The notes: generated by a model from the sequence alone, not told the origin. 64,000 bases of DNA from Pseudarthrobacter sp. L1SW (GCF_020809045.1 NZ_CP078079.1:62001-126000); one strand, 5' to 3'. Shown: positions 25,739-34,664, counted from the stretch's first letter. Numbers and translations are program-made.

Positions 25739-27396
25739 AGCGCGCCGCCGGTTGCCGGGACGGCTTTGCCGGTGCCGGCACCCACCCTGAACGAGGTGGA
25801 CAGCGTGGCCGCCGAGGCCTGCGCAGTCCGGTCGGCAAGGACGTACCAGTCCATGCGGACCCCTGCAGGCGTAACGTCCAGGACGGAGTAGCCGTGCGAG
25901 TCGAAGTCGAGGTACTTCACGTGGGGGTTGGCCGCCCTGATGGCTGACTCCACCGCCAGGGAGGAGGTCCGTGGCGGCGCATTCAGGATGTCGTCCAGGT
26001 TGTCGCTGGTCACCGACGTGCAGACCAGTTCTGCCGCCACCGAATCGCCCGTAGTGGGATAGGTCAGGGGGTCGGCGGGGAGGTCGCAGGCCCACCCGGA
26101 GTGGATGTCGCCGGTGAGGAAAACGGTGTCCTTGATCCCCTGGTCCCGCAGGTGCCGGACCACCCGGCTCCGGTCGGCCTCATAGCCGTCCCACTGGTCC
26201 ACGTTGTAGGGGACGCCGTCGATGGTGGTGCCGCCCATGAGCTTCTGGACCCCCGCCACTTCCGCCAGGCTGAGCGTGGACGGAACCCGGACGGGCGCAA
26301 TCATCACAGGATTGCCCACCAGCTTCCACTGCGGGCCGCCGGAGGTGAGGTTGCCCAGCAGCCAGTCCATCTGCGCAGCTCCCGTGATGGTCCGGTCCGG
26401 GCTGTCCACCGCAGGGTCCAGCCCGTTGGCGGCCTGCTGGCTCCGGTAGGAGCGGAGGTCCAGCATGGACAGGCTGGCCAGCGAGCCGAAATCAAGGCGG
26501 CGGTACAGCGGACTGCCTGGCTGGTAGCGCACGGGCATCCACTCCGCATAGGCCTGGTTGGCCGCCGCGCGCCGTTCGGCCCACAGGCCTTCCGCGCCCT
26601 CGGTGTGGTTCTCCGCCCCTCCGCTCCAGGCATCGTTGGCCGCCTCATGGTCGTCCCAAGTGACGATGAAGGGTGCAGCCAGGTGCAGGGCCTGCAGGTC
26701 GGCGTCTGTCTTGTACTGGGCGTGCCGGCGCCGGTAGTGGGAGAGGGTGGTCATTTCGACGGCGGGATGGTGCGGGCGTACGACGACGTCCCTCGCCTGG
26801 TACTCCCCGGGTGCGTACTCGTAGAGGTAATCGCCGAGGTGCAGCACGGCGTCGAGGTCCCCGCGCTGGGCGAGGTGGCGGTAGGAGCTGAAGTAGCCTG
26901 CCTGGTAGTTCGCGCAGGAGACCACGCCGAAGCGCAGCTGCTCCACCTGGGCTCCGGCCGCCGGTGCGGTCTTGGTCCGGCCGGCGGCGGAAACCGCCCG
27001 GCCCACCGAGAAGCGGTACCAGTAAGCCGTTCCCGGCTGCAGGCGTCCGGCCACCACCTTCACGGTGTGGTCACGCTCCGGCCCGGTCTTTGCTGATCCC
27101 TTGGCAACAATCCTGCCGAAGGCGGGATCCGCTGCCACCTCCCAGTTCACTGTTGCAGCCGGGCCGAGTCCCGAGCCGGGCGTGGCTTCCGGGCTGGGGG
27201 TTACCCGGGTCCAGAGCACCACGCTGTCCGGGTGCGGGTCACCGGAGGCAACTCCATGCGCGAACAGCGGGTCAGCCGCCTGGGCAGGGCTTGAGACGAG
27301 GGGCACTACCCCGGCGACGGCCGCGGCAAGGCCGCCTGCGCGGAGGACCTGGCGGCGGGTGGGCGATTGTCTGTACTCGCGGGTAACAAAAGGCAT
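25735..27396 (-). CDS. phoD: PhoD-type alkaline phosphatase (phosphodiesterase)
   Basis: A 553-residue Tat-exported phosphatase. Twin-arginine motif TRRQVLRAGG near residue 13; cleavage near AQAADP. The PhoD N-terminal domain follows (FAHGVASGDPHPDSVVLWTR), then the metallophosphoesterase domain with metal motifs SCANYQAGYF, LHLGDYLYEY, TWDDHEAANDAW and FLTGDIHSGW. These bind iron and calcium in known PhoD enzymes and cleave phosphate mono- and diesters such as teichoic acids and nucleotides. The ATG at 27396 is chosen because it places the Tat signal correctly; the frame continues upstream without a signal. First gene of the two-gene operon with the nucleotide-pyrophosphatase-type enzyme. 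Confidence 0.93.
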   Translation of the reverse strand: MPFVTREYRQSPTRRQVLRAGGLAAAVAGVVPLVSSPAQAADPLFAHGVASGDPHPDSVVLWTRVTPSPEATPGSGLGPAATVNWEVAADPAFGRIVAKGSAKTGPERDHTVKVVAGRLQPGTAYWYRFSVGRAVSAAGRTKTAPAAGAQVEQLRFGVVSCANYQAGYFSSYRHLAQRGDLDAVLHLGDYLYEYAPGEYQARDVVVRPHHPAVEMTTLSHYRRRHAQYKTDADLQALHLAAPFIVTWDDHEAANDAWSGGAENHTEGAEGLWAERRAAANQAYAEWMPVRYQPGSPLYRRLDFGSLASLSMLDLRSYRSQQAANGLDPAVDSPDRTITGAAQMDWLLGNLTSGGPQWKLVGNPVMIAPVRVPSTLSLAEVAGVQKLMGGTTIDGVPYNVDQWDGYEADRSRVVRHLRDQGIKDTVFLTGDIHSGWACDLPADPLTYPTTGDSVAAELVCTSVTSDNLDDILNAPPRTSSLAVESAIRAANPHVKYLDFDSHGYSVLDVTPAGVRMDWYVLADRTAQASAATLSTSFRVGAGTGKAVPATGGAL

Positions 27397-27518
27397 GTAC
27401 TCCAGTATCAACGCCCCCTGCGGCGTAATCGGCGGATTTTGCCGGATGTTCACCGAACGTCCCACCGCGGTTCTCCTGCGGTTCCGCCGCCCCGGGCGCG
27501 GGGCTGCGTGCAAGCCTC

Positions 27519-28313
27519 CTAATAGACGGAGCCCTCGAGCAGTTCGGACAACCTGCGGGCGGCGCGCCGCAGCTCCGGCACATTGGCCTTGATTTTCTCT
27601 TCGGTCGTCGCCTCTGCCGGGCAGTTCAGTGCCATGGCCTCGTTGGCGCGGCCTGCCCTGTTGGTCAAGGCAACCCCGACGGAGAGCACGCCCACGACGC
27701 GCTCGTTCGCGGAGTACGCGTAGTCCACGCCTGGCCCGGGCAGCCGCGACCGCAGCTCCTCAACCGTGAATCCCGGCTCCTCATGGCCGGCGGCGATCGC
27801 GCCCGCCACGACCTGTTCGAGCTCTGCGTCAGAGGCGTCCGCAATCAGGATTTTCCCTGCCGCGCCGCGGGTCAGCGGCAGGCGCTTACCCAGGGGAAGG
27901 TCGTACTGCATGGGCGCCTCTCCTTGAACCCGCGCCACCAGGATCCGCTCGTTCCCGAGCCGGGTATGGAGAGACACGGACATGCCGGTCTGCGCTGCCA
28001 GCTGTTGCAGGACCGGACGTCCCGCAACCGCCAAGGGATCGTTCTCAAGGAAGCTCTTTGCCGCCGGAAGCACGGCCGGCCCGATCCGGTAGGACTTGTC
28101 TGTCTGGCTCACCATGCCGAAATCCTGCAGCACCCGCAGGATCCTCAGGGTGGTGGGCAGGCTCATGCCGCACGTCCTGGCGAGGTCGCTGAGCCGCTGC
28201 GGCCGTTCAGCCCGCTGCAGTTCCGCGAAGACCTCCATGGCCCGCGAGAGGGAGCGCATATTCGAGGCCTTGGGGCCCTCGTCTGCCGCGCTGTCCGCGG
28301 ACGGGGGTGTCAT
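27519..28313 (-). CDS. IclR family transcriptional regulator
   Basis: A 264-residue regulator. N-terminal winged helix (LSDLARTCGMSLPTTLRILR) and a C-terminal IclR effector domain (LAAQTGMSVSLHTRLGNERI, GAAGKILIA, GFTVEELRSR). I chose the ATG at 28313 because AAAGGA lies eight bases upstream; the ATG at 28322 has that sequence directly adjacent, too close. Divergent from the transporter/aldolase operon at 28458. Inverted repeats at 28325-28339, 28352-28375 and 28399-28413 lie between the two genes, and the first overlaps the regulator's own start region, consistent with autoregulation. Confidence 0.93.
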   Translation of the reverse strand: MTPPSADSAADEGPKASNMRSLSRAMEVFAELQRAERPQRLSDLARTCGMSLPTTLRILRVLQDFGMVSQTDKSYRIGPAVLPAAKSFLENDPLAVAGRPVLQQLAAQTGMSVSLHTRLGNERILVARVQGEAPMQYDLPLGKRLPLTRGAAGKILIADASDAELEQVVAGAIAAGHEEPGFTVEELRSRLPGPGVDYAYSANERVVGVLSVGVALTNRAGRANEAMALNCPAEATTEEKIKANVPELRRAARRLSELLEGSVY

Positions 28314-28324
28314 CGTCGCCATCC

Positions 28325-28339
28325 TTTCATTGTATGTAA
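28325..28339. promoter_or_regulatory. Putative IclR operator, imperfect copy
   Basis: TTTCATTGTATGTAA, a near match to the perfect palindrome at 28399. It lies just upstream of the iclR start codon. Confidence 0.5.
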
Positions 28340-28351
28340 GTTCCTTGCGCT

Positions 28352-28375
28352 TGACAGCAGGTGTGTCTGCTGTCA
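28352..28375. promoter_or_regulatory. Inverted repeat in the IclR/TctB divergent promoter region
   Basis: Nine-base perfect arms TGACAGCAG and CTGCTGTCA with a GTGTGT spacer. It overlaps a TTGACA (28351-28356), a possible -35 element of the tct operon. It may bind a second regulator or form part of the IclR site. Confidence 0.5.
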
Positions 28376-28398
28376 CTATTTCTCTGTACGCAATATAG

Positions 28399-28413
28399 TT
28401 TCATTGTATGAAA
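28399..28413. promoter_or_regulatory. Putative IclR operator, perfect palindrome
   Basis: TTTCAT-TGT-ATGAAA, a perfect 6-bp palindrome with a three-base centre, overlapping a -10-like TATAGT at 28394-28399 and lying 45 bases before tctB. Two copies in one intergenic region next to an iclR gene support a regulator site. Confidence 0.55.
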
Positions 28414-28457
28414 TGCAACGACACAGCGTGAAAACCACGCACAGTAAGAAGGAACCA

Positions 28458-28961
28458 ATGACAACGGAGTCAGTGATGACCAAACCAGCGAGCACCGGCC
28501 GAGTGGCTCCCTCCGTGCTGGTGGGGATCGGCGCTTTCGCAGCCGTCGGCGCCTACGTCCTGGTCACCTCGATCGATCTCGGACTCTGGACGTCCCTGGG
28601 CCCCGGCCCCGGACTCTTCCCGTTTGCCATGGGGGCTGTCCTGGCAGCCATGGCGGTGGTGTGGCTGCTCCAGGAGCTCCGCCGGCCCAGCGAAGCCACT
28701 GAAGGCGTTGACCGCGGACTGGTGATCGCCGTGGTTCTCAGCCTGGTAATCCTCGCGGCCGTGATGGACCTGCTCGGCTTCCAGCTGAGCATGTTCCTCT
28801 TCCTCCTGTACCACCTGAAACTTCGCGGGCGCAGGACCTGGGTGTCCTCGCTGATCATCGCGGTGGCCGGAAGCTTCGGAGCGTTTTACGCCTTCAACTA
28901 CGGCCTGAACGTCGCGCTGCCGGTGTCCGCCCTTCCCTTCCTTAACGCGATCGGACTCTAG
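28458..28961 (+). CDS. tctB: Tripartite tricarboxylate transporter small membrane subunit TctB
   Basis: A 167-residue membrane protein with four hydrophobic segments (starting VGIGAFAAVGAYVLVTSI), the size and layout of TctB, the small subunit of the tripartite tricarboxylate transporter (TTT). The opening Gly-Pro pattern LGPGPGLFPFAMG is the recurring TctB motif. AAGGAACC lies upstream of the ATG. First gene of an operon that continues with TctA and TctC and then catabolic genes. The substrate is likely a carboxylate; TTT systems carry citrate, phthalates and other acids. Confidence 0.9.
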   Translation: MTTESVMTKPASTGRVAPSVLVGIGAFAAVGAYVLVTSIDLGLWTSLGPGPGLFPFAMGAVLAAMAVVWLLQELRRPSEATEGVDRGLVIAVVLSLVILAAVMDLLGFQLSMFLFLLYHLKLRGRRTWVSSLIIAVAGSFGAFYAFNYGLNVALPVSALPFLNAIGL

Positions 28962-28963
28962 AC

Positions 28964-30466
28964 GTGGATGTCTTCAACGAACTGATGGGCGGCTTCGCGG
29001 CCGCCATGACCTGGCAGAACCTGCTGTTTGCCTTCCTGGGCTGCCTGCTGGGCACTATCATCGGTGTCCTGCCCGGCATCGGCCCCGTCGCCGGCGTCGC
29101 CCTGCTGATCCCCCTGACGCTGAACATGGATGCGACCGGGGCGATCATCATGCTGTGTGCCATCTTCTATGGCACCGCCTACGGGGGAACCATCACCAGC
29201 GTCCTGCTCAACACCCCCGGTGAAGCAGCTTCGGCCATCACCACTATCGACGGCTACGCCATGACAAAGATGGGCAAAGCAGGCGCCGCCCTGACCATCG
29301 CCGCCGTCGGATCCTTTGTGGGCGGCACCATAGCCACCCTGGGCCTGGTGGCTGCCGCCAAACCGCTGGGAGAACTCGGCCTGCTGGTAGGTCCGCCGGA
29401 ATTCTTCGCCCTGATGGTGGTGGGCATCTCCCTGCTTGTCGCGCTCGCAGGCAAATCCATGGTCAAGGCGGTCATCTCCGGCGCCCTGGGCCTGCTGATC
29501 GCCATGGTCGGCATCGACCCGGTGGCCGGCGCGCCGCGCTTTACCTTCGGCATGGACCGGCTCCTGGACGGGGTCAGTTTCGTGGCGGTGATCGTGGGCG
29601 TCTTTGGACTCTCCGAACTGCTCTCCTACCGCAAGGGCGACCAGCCGGCCGCGGTCCACGCACCCAACCTGCGCTCGCTGCTTCCCACCGGCAAGGAATG
29701 GCTCCGCAGCGCCCCGGCCATGGCCCGCGGCACCGGCATCGGCTTCGGCCTGGGCCTCATCCCGGGCATGACCGGCTCCGTGTCCTCGCTGCTCTCCTAC
29801 GGTGCGGAAAAGAAGTTCTCGCGCAACCGCCACGAACTGGGGAAGGGCGCCATCGAGGGCGTCGCCGGTCCCGAAACGGCCAACAACGCCCACGCGAACG
29901 CGGCCCTGATCCCGCTGTTCACCCTCGGCATCCCGGCCTCACCCACCATCGCCGTGCTGATGGGCGCATTCCTGCAGCAGGGCCTCACCCCGGGGCCCAC
30001 CCTTTTCACCGAGAACTCCGAGATCGCCTGGGCCATCATCGCCAGCCTCTTCATCGGCAACCTGATCCTGCTCCTGCTCAACGTCCCGCTGGTGGGCCTC
30101 TGGACCTCCATCCTCCGCGTCCCGTCCTCGATCCTCACCGCCCTGATCCTGCTGTTCATGGTCATCGGCGCCTACACCATCAACTTCAGCGTCTTCGACG
30201 TCTTCGTGATGATCGGCTTCGGCCTCCTGGGCCTGGCACTGCGCCACCTGGACATCCCGCTGGCACCCATGGTGCTGACCCTGGTGCTCGGGCCGCTGAT
30301 GGAACGCTCCCTGCGCGAATCCCTCGAGATTTCCCAGGGTGACTTCAGCATCTTCACCAGCCGTCCCATTTCCGCCGTCCTGATCGGCCTTGGACTGCTG
30401 ATCATCTTCAGCCCGCTCCTCAAGCTCCGCAAGCCGAAGGCGCTCAACGAAGACCCCGAAACCTAA
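28964..30466 (+). CDS. tctA: Tripartite tricarboxylate transporter large membrane subunit TctA
   Basis: A 500-residue membrane protein with about 11-12 hydrophobic segments. Family signatures: GTIIGVLPGIGPVAGVALL near residue 29, FYGTAYGGTITSVLLNTPGE, and in the second half GLIPGMTGSVSSLLSYGAEK with the TPGE/NNAHANAALIPLFTLGIPASP pattern. GTG start two bases after the TctB stop. It carries the substrate across the membrane, driven by ion gradient, after delivery by TctC. The C-terminal tail is hydrophilic (LRKPKALNEDPET). Confidence 0.95.
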   Translation: MDVFNELMGGFAAAMTWQNLLFAFLGCLLGTIIGVLPGIGPVAGVALLIPLTLNMDATGAIIMLCAIFYGTAYGGTITSVLLNTPGEAASAITTIDGYAMTKMGKAGAALTIAAVGSFVGGTIATLGLVAAAKPLGELGLLVGPPEFFALMVVGISLLVALAGKSMVKAVISGALGLLIAMVGIDPVAGAPRFTFGMDRLLDGVSFVAVIVGVFGLSELLSYRKGDQPAAVHAPNLRSLLPTGKEWLRSAPAMARGTGIGFGLGLIPGMTGSVSSLLSYGAEKKFSRNRHELGKGAIEGVAGPETANNAHANAALIPLFTLGIPASPTIAVLMGAFLQQGLTPGPTLFTENSEIAWAIIASLFIGNLILLLLNVPLVGLWTSILRVPSSILTALILLFMVIGAYTINFSVFDVFVMIGFGLLGLALRHLDIPLAPMVLTLVLGPLMERSLRESLEISQGDFSIFTSRPISAVLIGLGLLIIFSPLLKLRKPKALNEDPET

Positions 30467-30517
30467 ACCCCAACCAACTCCACTTTCACCCATCCCCACC
30501 TTCAAAGGAGAAGACCC

Positions 30518-31528
30518 ATGAAAACCCGTATGCGCCTCGCCGCCGCCCTTGCCGCGGCATCCCTGATCGGACTGACCGGCTGCGGTGCCAACGCCGGTGC
30601 TACCGGTGCTACCGGTGCCGCCAGCGACTTCCCGAAAAAGGGCAAGTCCATCGACCTCATCGTCGCCTTCGGTTCAGGCGGCGCGGTGGACACCGCCGCC
30701 CGGCTCATCCAGCCGGTCCTCGAAAAGGAACTCGGAACCAACGTCGAGGTCATCAACAAGCCCGGCGCCGGTGGCCAAATCGGCTACACCCAGCTCACCA
30801 GCGCCAAGCCGGACGGCTACACGATCGGTGCCACCGGTTCGCCGTCGGTAGTCGTTTCACCGCTGGACCCGTCCCGCGGTGCCAAGTACACCCGCGAAAG
30901 CTTCCAGCCCCTGGGCCGGCATGTCATCGACCCCGCGGTGATCGCCGTCCAGCCGGACAGCCCGTACCAGACGCTCAAGGACCTCCTCGACGCTGCCAAG
31001 GCCAACCCTAAGTCCATGACCGCAAGCACCACGGGACTCCAGACGGGCGAACACTTCGCCCTGGCCCAGATCCAGGAAAACACCGGCTCGGAGTTCGCCC
31101 CGGTCCACTTCTCGGAGGGCGCATCACAGGCAACCACGGCATTCCTTGGCAAGCATGTTGACATCCTGGTGGCCAACGTCAGTGACGTGAACGATCTCAG
31201 CAAGCAGGGCAAGGCGCGGGTGCTGGGAGTCATGTCCGAGGAGCGTGCACCTTCCCTGCCGGACGTCCCCACGTTCAAGGAATCCGGCTACGACCTGATC
31301 GCAGGCACCGCCCGCGGCTACTCCGCCCCGGCCGGCCTGCCCGCCGACGTGGCCAAGAAGCTTGAGGCAGCCATCCAGAAGGCCATCGAGGACCCCGCCG
31401 TGGTGCAGAAAATGAAGGACCTTGGCCTGCAGACCAGCTACCTCAACGGCGCCGACTACCAGACGTTCTGGGCAAGCCAGGAAGGGGACTTCAAGAAGGT
31501 CCTTCCGCTGGTCCAGAAAAAAGACTGA
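30518..31528 (+). CDS. tctC: TctC-type extracytoplasmic solute-binding lipoprotein
   Basis: A 336-residue Bug/TctC-family binding protein. Lipobox LTGC places the lipidated cysteine at residue 22. After a Gly/Ala/Thr linker comes the TctC domain: SIDLIVAFGSGGAVDTAARL, INKPGAGGQIGYTQL (the conserved GGxG substrate loop), and LDVxTxKESGYD-like VPTFKESGYDLIAGT. AAAGGAG lies seven bases before the ATG. It captures the substrate outside the membrane for TctAB. Bug proteins bind carboxylates through backbone contacts, so the ligand cannot be read from motifs. Confidence 0.94.
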   Translation: MKTRMRLAAALAAASLIGLTGCGANAGATGATGAASDFPKKGKSIDLIVAFGSGGAVDTAARLIQPVLEKELGTNVEVINKPGAGGQIGYTQLTSAKPDGYTIGATGSPSVVVSPLDPSRGAKYTRESFQPLGRHVIDPAVIAVQPDSPYQTLKDLLDAAKANPKSMTASTTGLQTGEHFALAQIQENTGSEFAPVHFSEGASQATTAFLGKHVDILVANVSDVNDLSKQGKARVLGVMSEERAPSLPDVPTFKESGYDLIAGTARGYSAPAGLPADVAKKLEAAIQKAIEDPAVVQKMKDLGLQTSYLNGADYQTFWASQEGDFKKVLPLVQKKD

Positions 31529-31555
31529 CTCCCGCAACGTAAGGAAAGACCCGCC

Positions 31556-32179
31556 ATGACAACCCCCGCCATCGACGCAATCGATTTCCCCCGTCCCGAC
31601 ACGGACGTGGTCGAGCGCCTTGCCAAACTGCCCGCCGCCAACATCGGCGACGCAGTAGACCGCCTCGGCGTCGCGGACTCCGCGATCCAGGCCGTCTGGC
31701 CAGGGGCCCGGCTTGCCGGGCCGGCCTTCACCGTGTGGACGCGCCCCGGCGACAACCAGGGCATCCACAAGGCCCTCGAACTCGCCCGGCCGGGAGACGT
31801 CATTGTGGTTGCCGGCGGCGGGGATGAGTCCCGCGCGCTGCTTGGGGAGCTCATCGGTGAACGTGCCATCAACCTCGGCATCGCCGGCTTCGCGCTGGAC
31901 GGAGCAGCGCGCGACGCCGAAGCGCTGGGTGAGATTGGCATGCCCGTCTTCGCCCGGGCTACTTCCCCCGCAGGCCCCTACAAGAACGGCCCGTACCGCC
32001 TGGGGACGCCGCTCGCCTTCGGCGGCGTCCCCGTCCTCCCGGGCGACGTGATCATCGGCGACTCCGACGGCGTGGTGGTCATCCCCCGGGAGCAGGCGGC
32101 CGCCGTCGCCGAGGCTGCGGAAGCAGTGTTCGCCGATGAAACCAACCGCCGGCAAGCCATCGTCGCAGCCCGCGGCTAA
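31556..32179 (+). CDS. RraA-like 4-hydroxy-4-methyl-2-oxoglutarate aldolase-type protein
   Basis: A 207-residue RraA/HMG-aldolase-fold protein. The family loops are present: IGDAVDRLG near the start, VIVVAGGGDESRALLGEL (residues 82-98), and IAGFALDGAARD with R119 and D120, the residues that hold pyruvate and the metal in class II aldolases of this fold. It could cleave 4-carboxy-4-hydroxy-2-oxoadipate or decarboxylate oxaloacetate. Placed after a TctABC carboxylate transporter, a catabolic aldolase is more likely than the RNase E regulator role. AAGGAAAG precedes the ATG. Confidence 0.85.
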   Translation: MTTPAIDAIDFPRPDTDVVERLAKLPAANIGDAVDRLGVADSAIQAVWPGARLAGPAFTVWTRPGDNQGIHKALELARPGDVIVVAGGGDESRALLGELIGERAINLGIAGFALDGAARDAEALGEIGMPVFARATSPAGPYKNGPYRLGTPLAFGGVPVLPGDVIIGDSDGVVVIPREQAAAVAEAAEAVFADETNRRQAIVAARG

Positions 32180-32201
32180 CGCAAGAAAGACAGAGAAAAC
32201 C

Positions 32202-32981
32202 ATGACAGCGGTAACCGTCATTGGCCTCGGCGAAGCCGGAGCCACCTACGCCGCGGCACTCCACGCCGCAGGCCACCGGGTCACCGGGTTTGATCCCGTT
32301 GCCCCCACTACCCCCGCCGGCGTTACCCGCGCCGCATCCGCAGCCGAAGCCAGCACAGGAGCAGACATTGTCCTGGTGATGACGGGCGCCGCCGCCGCGC
32401 GCAGCGTCGCCCAGGAGTGCCTCCCGGCCCTCGAAGAAGGCAGCTGCTACGCGGACTTCACCTCCTCCTCGCCCCAGGTGATGCAGGAACTTGGACAGTT
32501 CGCCAGCAAAGCCGATTTCGCCGACGTCGCCATCCTCGGGCCGGTCTCCGCGCTGGGCGAGAAGACCCCGCTGATGGTGAGCGGACCGGGTGCGCAGGCT
32601 GTGGCTGACCTCCTCGGCCCGCTTGGCGTCAACGTCGAAATTGCTGAAGGGGAACCCGGGGCGGCCATGGCCCACAAGCTCCTCCGCAGCGTCCTGATGA
32701 AGGGCATGGCCTCCGTGGTGGTCGAGGCCGTCACTGCCGGCCGGGCGGCCGGGCTTGAGGAATGGATCCGGGCCCAGATCGCGAGCCAGCTGGCCGGTGA
32801 CGGGCAGGCAGTCATTGACCGCTTCCTGACCGGCACGGCCAAGCATGCCGTCCGGCGCTCGAAGGAAATGCAGGACACCGCCAGCTACCTGGGCGATCTT
32901 GGAGTGCCTGCCGAGATGACCACCGCTTCCGCGGCTGCGCTGTCCCGGATCGCCCTGGAAACCGCACCGGCCTTGCGCTGA
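32202..32981 (+). CDS. NAD(P)-dependent beta-hydroxyacid dehydrogenase-like protein
   Basis: A 259-residue protein. N-terminal Rossmann domain with GLGEAG (8-13) and the 6-phosphogluconate/3-hydroxyisobutyrate dehydrogenase layout (DIVLVMTGAAAARSV, YADFTSSSPQ). The C-terminal helical domain has AHKLLRSVLMKGMASVVVEA, where the lysine matches the catalytic Lys of the family, and it resembles the DUF1932-type version. The start is the ATG at 32202; an upstream frame to 32136 overlaps the previous gene. It likely oxidises a hydroxyacid produced or imported in this operon. The substrate is unknown. Confidence 0.85.
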   Translation: MTAVTVIGLGEAGATYAAALHAAGHRVTGFDPVAPTTPAGVTRAASAAEASTGADIVLVMTGAAAARSVAQECLPALEEGSCYADFTSSSPQVMQELGQFASKADFADVAILGPVSALGEKTPLMVSGPGAQAVADLLGPLGVNVEIAEGEPGAAMAHKLLRSVLMKGMASVVVEAVTAGRAAGLEEWIRAQIASQLAGDGQAVIDRFLTGTAKHAVRRSKEMQDTASYLGDLGVPAEMTTASAAALSRIALETAPALR

Positions 32982-33060
32982 CCTAAAAGTCCGGCAGAAT
33001 CAGGAACAGGTATTACATGACCCACCACATCACCGGCGTCCCGCCGTCAGGAGCAGCAGC

Positions 33061-34398
33061 ATGATCGGCATCTGGGCACTTGGCGCCTACCTTGCCGTCA
33101 TCCTGTTGTGGACCACCGTGCTCAAGCGCAGCGTGGGGGAAGCCATGATCCTCGGATTCCTGGCCGTGCTTCCGTTCACCGGAGCGGCAGCGGCGCAGAT
33201 CGGCTGGGATGCGCTGTACTCGGCCATCACGGACGAGATCGTCTACGCCACCATGGCGTTTGTGTTCATGGGCTACCTGCTGGACAAAACCGGCGTCCTG
33301 GACCGGCTGATCGACCTGCTCAACTCCCTGATCGGCGGGGTCAAGGGCGGGCCGGCGTGGGTGTCCACCGTGGCGTCCGCGGGACTGGGCAGCGTGGTCC
33401 ACAACCAGGCGGCCATCGCCGCCACGGTGGGATCGGTGACCATCCCCTGGATGGAGAAATCCAAGCTGGACAAGCCCGCTGCTGCCACCCTGGTGGCGGG
33501 GAACGCGGGAATGGGCATCACGTTCCCGTTCAGCGCCTCAATGTTCGTCCTGGTGGGCTCGGCCACCGTGGGGCCCCTGCTGGACGTCAACGCGCTGGTC
33601 CTCCCGCTGCTGTTCGGCGGACTCTGGTGCTTCCTGCACCGGCTGATCGTCACCTGGCTGCTGGTCCGCAAGAGCGGCATGGCCCCGCTTGACGCCGCCC
33701 ACCGGCTGCCGGTCCGGGCCGCGTTCGGCCGCGGCTGGGCCACCCTGCTGCTGTTCATTGTGGTGGCCATCCCGCTGGTCATCACGTCGGGTGCCGTCGC
33801 CAAGGCGCTTTCGGACTGGACCGGGGGAGATGTCTCCAAGTCCGTCAGCGTGATCGTCTGGATTCCCGTAGTCCTCATCATCACGGGCCTCCTGCTGGGC
33901 CGGAAGAAGCTGCCCAGCGACGGCCGGGCGTGGTGGACGCTGCTGCAAGACTCCGCGCCGCGCTTCGGCATTGTGGGCGTCACCGTGGTATTCGCCTTCG
34001 CCGGCGCCAACGCCCTGGCCGCCACCGGCCTGCCCAAGCAGATGACCCAACTGCTCAACGGGATGAACCTGCCGCTGTGGATCCTGGCCATCCTGATCGG
34101 CCTGATCGTCATCGCGGTGGCAGCGCCCCTGTCCGCCACAGCGACCATGGCCGCCGTCGGAACCGTCGGCGTCGCAGCCCTGGTGGCGGCCGGCGTCCCG
34201 GCCACCACTGCGGCCGTGGCAGTCCTGGTCTTCTCCTCCTGCGAGGCGGCGGTCCCGCCGGGAGGTGCACCGCTGTATGTGGCGTGCGGCATCGCGGACG
34301 TGGACCCGATCAAGACGTTCCTCCGGCTGCTGACCCACTACGCCCTGCCGCTGCTCGGCATCGGCGTGCTGATCATCCTCGGCGTCCTGCCCATCTAA
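33061..34398 (+). CDS. TRAP transporter large permease-like membrane protein (DctM family)
   Basis: A 445-residue protein with about 11-12 membrane segments. It follows the DctM pattern: MGYLLDKTGVLDRLIDLLNSL (the conserved GL-R segment), then GLGSVVHNQAAIAATVGSVTIPWM where TRAP permeases have the GSSAATAATIG-type motif, and a second repeat near AAPLSATATMAAVGTVGVAALVA with SSCEAAVPPGGAPLYV. AGGAG lies seven bases upstream. TRAP systems need a DctP binding protein and DctQ; neither is recognised here. The next small gene may stand for DctQ. This is a second transporter type inside a TTT operon. Confidence 0.85.
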   Translation: MIGIWALGAYLAVILLWTTVLKRSVGEAMILGFLAVLPFTGAAAAQIGWDALYSAITDEIVYATMAFVFMGYLLDKTGVLDRLIDLLNSLIGGVKGGPAWVSTVASAGLGSVVHNQAAIAATVGSVTIPWMEKSKLDKPAAATLVAGNAGMGITFPFSASMFVLVGSATVGPLLDVNALVLPLLFGGLWCFLHRLIVTWLLVRKSGMAPLDAAHRLPVRAAFGRGWATLLLFIVVAIPLVITSGAVAKALSDWTGGDVSKSVSVIVWIPVVLIITGLLLGRKKLPSDGRAWWTLLQDSAPRFGIVGVTVVFAFAGANALAATGLPKQMTQLLNGMNLPLWILAILIGLIVIAVAAPLSATATMAAVGTVGVAALVAAGVPATTAAVAVLVFSSCEAAVPPGGAPLYVACGIADVDPIKTFLRLLTHYALPLLGIGVLIILGVLPI

Positions 34399-34409
34399 AG
34401 GAAGTCCCC

Positions 34410-34664
34410 ATGCACTCCATCCGAAGGGCCGTTGAAGTCCTCTTCGTCCTCACCCTCGCAGCGCTCCTGGTTGGCGGCGTGGCGTTTGTGGCCGGGCAGG
34501 CCATAGCCCTCGTTGCCGGCCAGGGTGAGTGGCTCGCCCTGCTCAACAGCACCATCAAGGCGCCCATCTGCATCGCGGCCTCCATCTGTGCCATTGCAGG
34601 GTTCCTGCTCAGCTACAAGCGCCGCCAGAACCAGGAACAGCCGCAGAAAGCAGGGGCGCGGTGA
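34410..34664 (+). CDS. Small two-segment membrane protein, possible DctQ-like subunit
   Basis: An 84-residue protein with two hydrophobic segments (VLFVLTLAALLVGGVAFVA and ICIAASICAIAGFLLSY) and a basic tail (KRRQNQEQPQKAGAR). AAAGGAAG precedes the ATG. It lies 11 bases after the TRAP-type permease and its stop overlaps the start of the cyclase gene, so it belongs to the operon. It is smaller than usual DctQ subunits (about 150-180 residues, four segments). A partner of the permease is a reasonable inference; no domain is recognised. Confidence 0.7.
   Translation: MHSIRRAVEVLFVLTLAALLVGGVAFVAGQAIALVAGQGEWLALLNSTIKAPICIAASICAIAGFLLSYKRRQNQEQPQKAGAR

Noticed and set aside
33017..33064. A 15-codon frame (MTHHITGVPPSGAAA) whose stop overlaps the TRAP-type permease start
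   Set aside because: It has only a weak ribosome-binding site, and the permease has its own AGGAG. It could be a leader peptide, but there is too little to call it.
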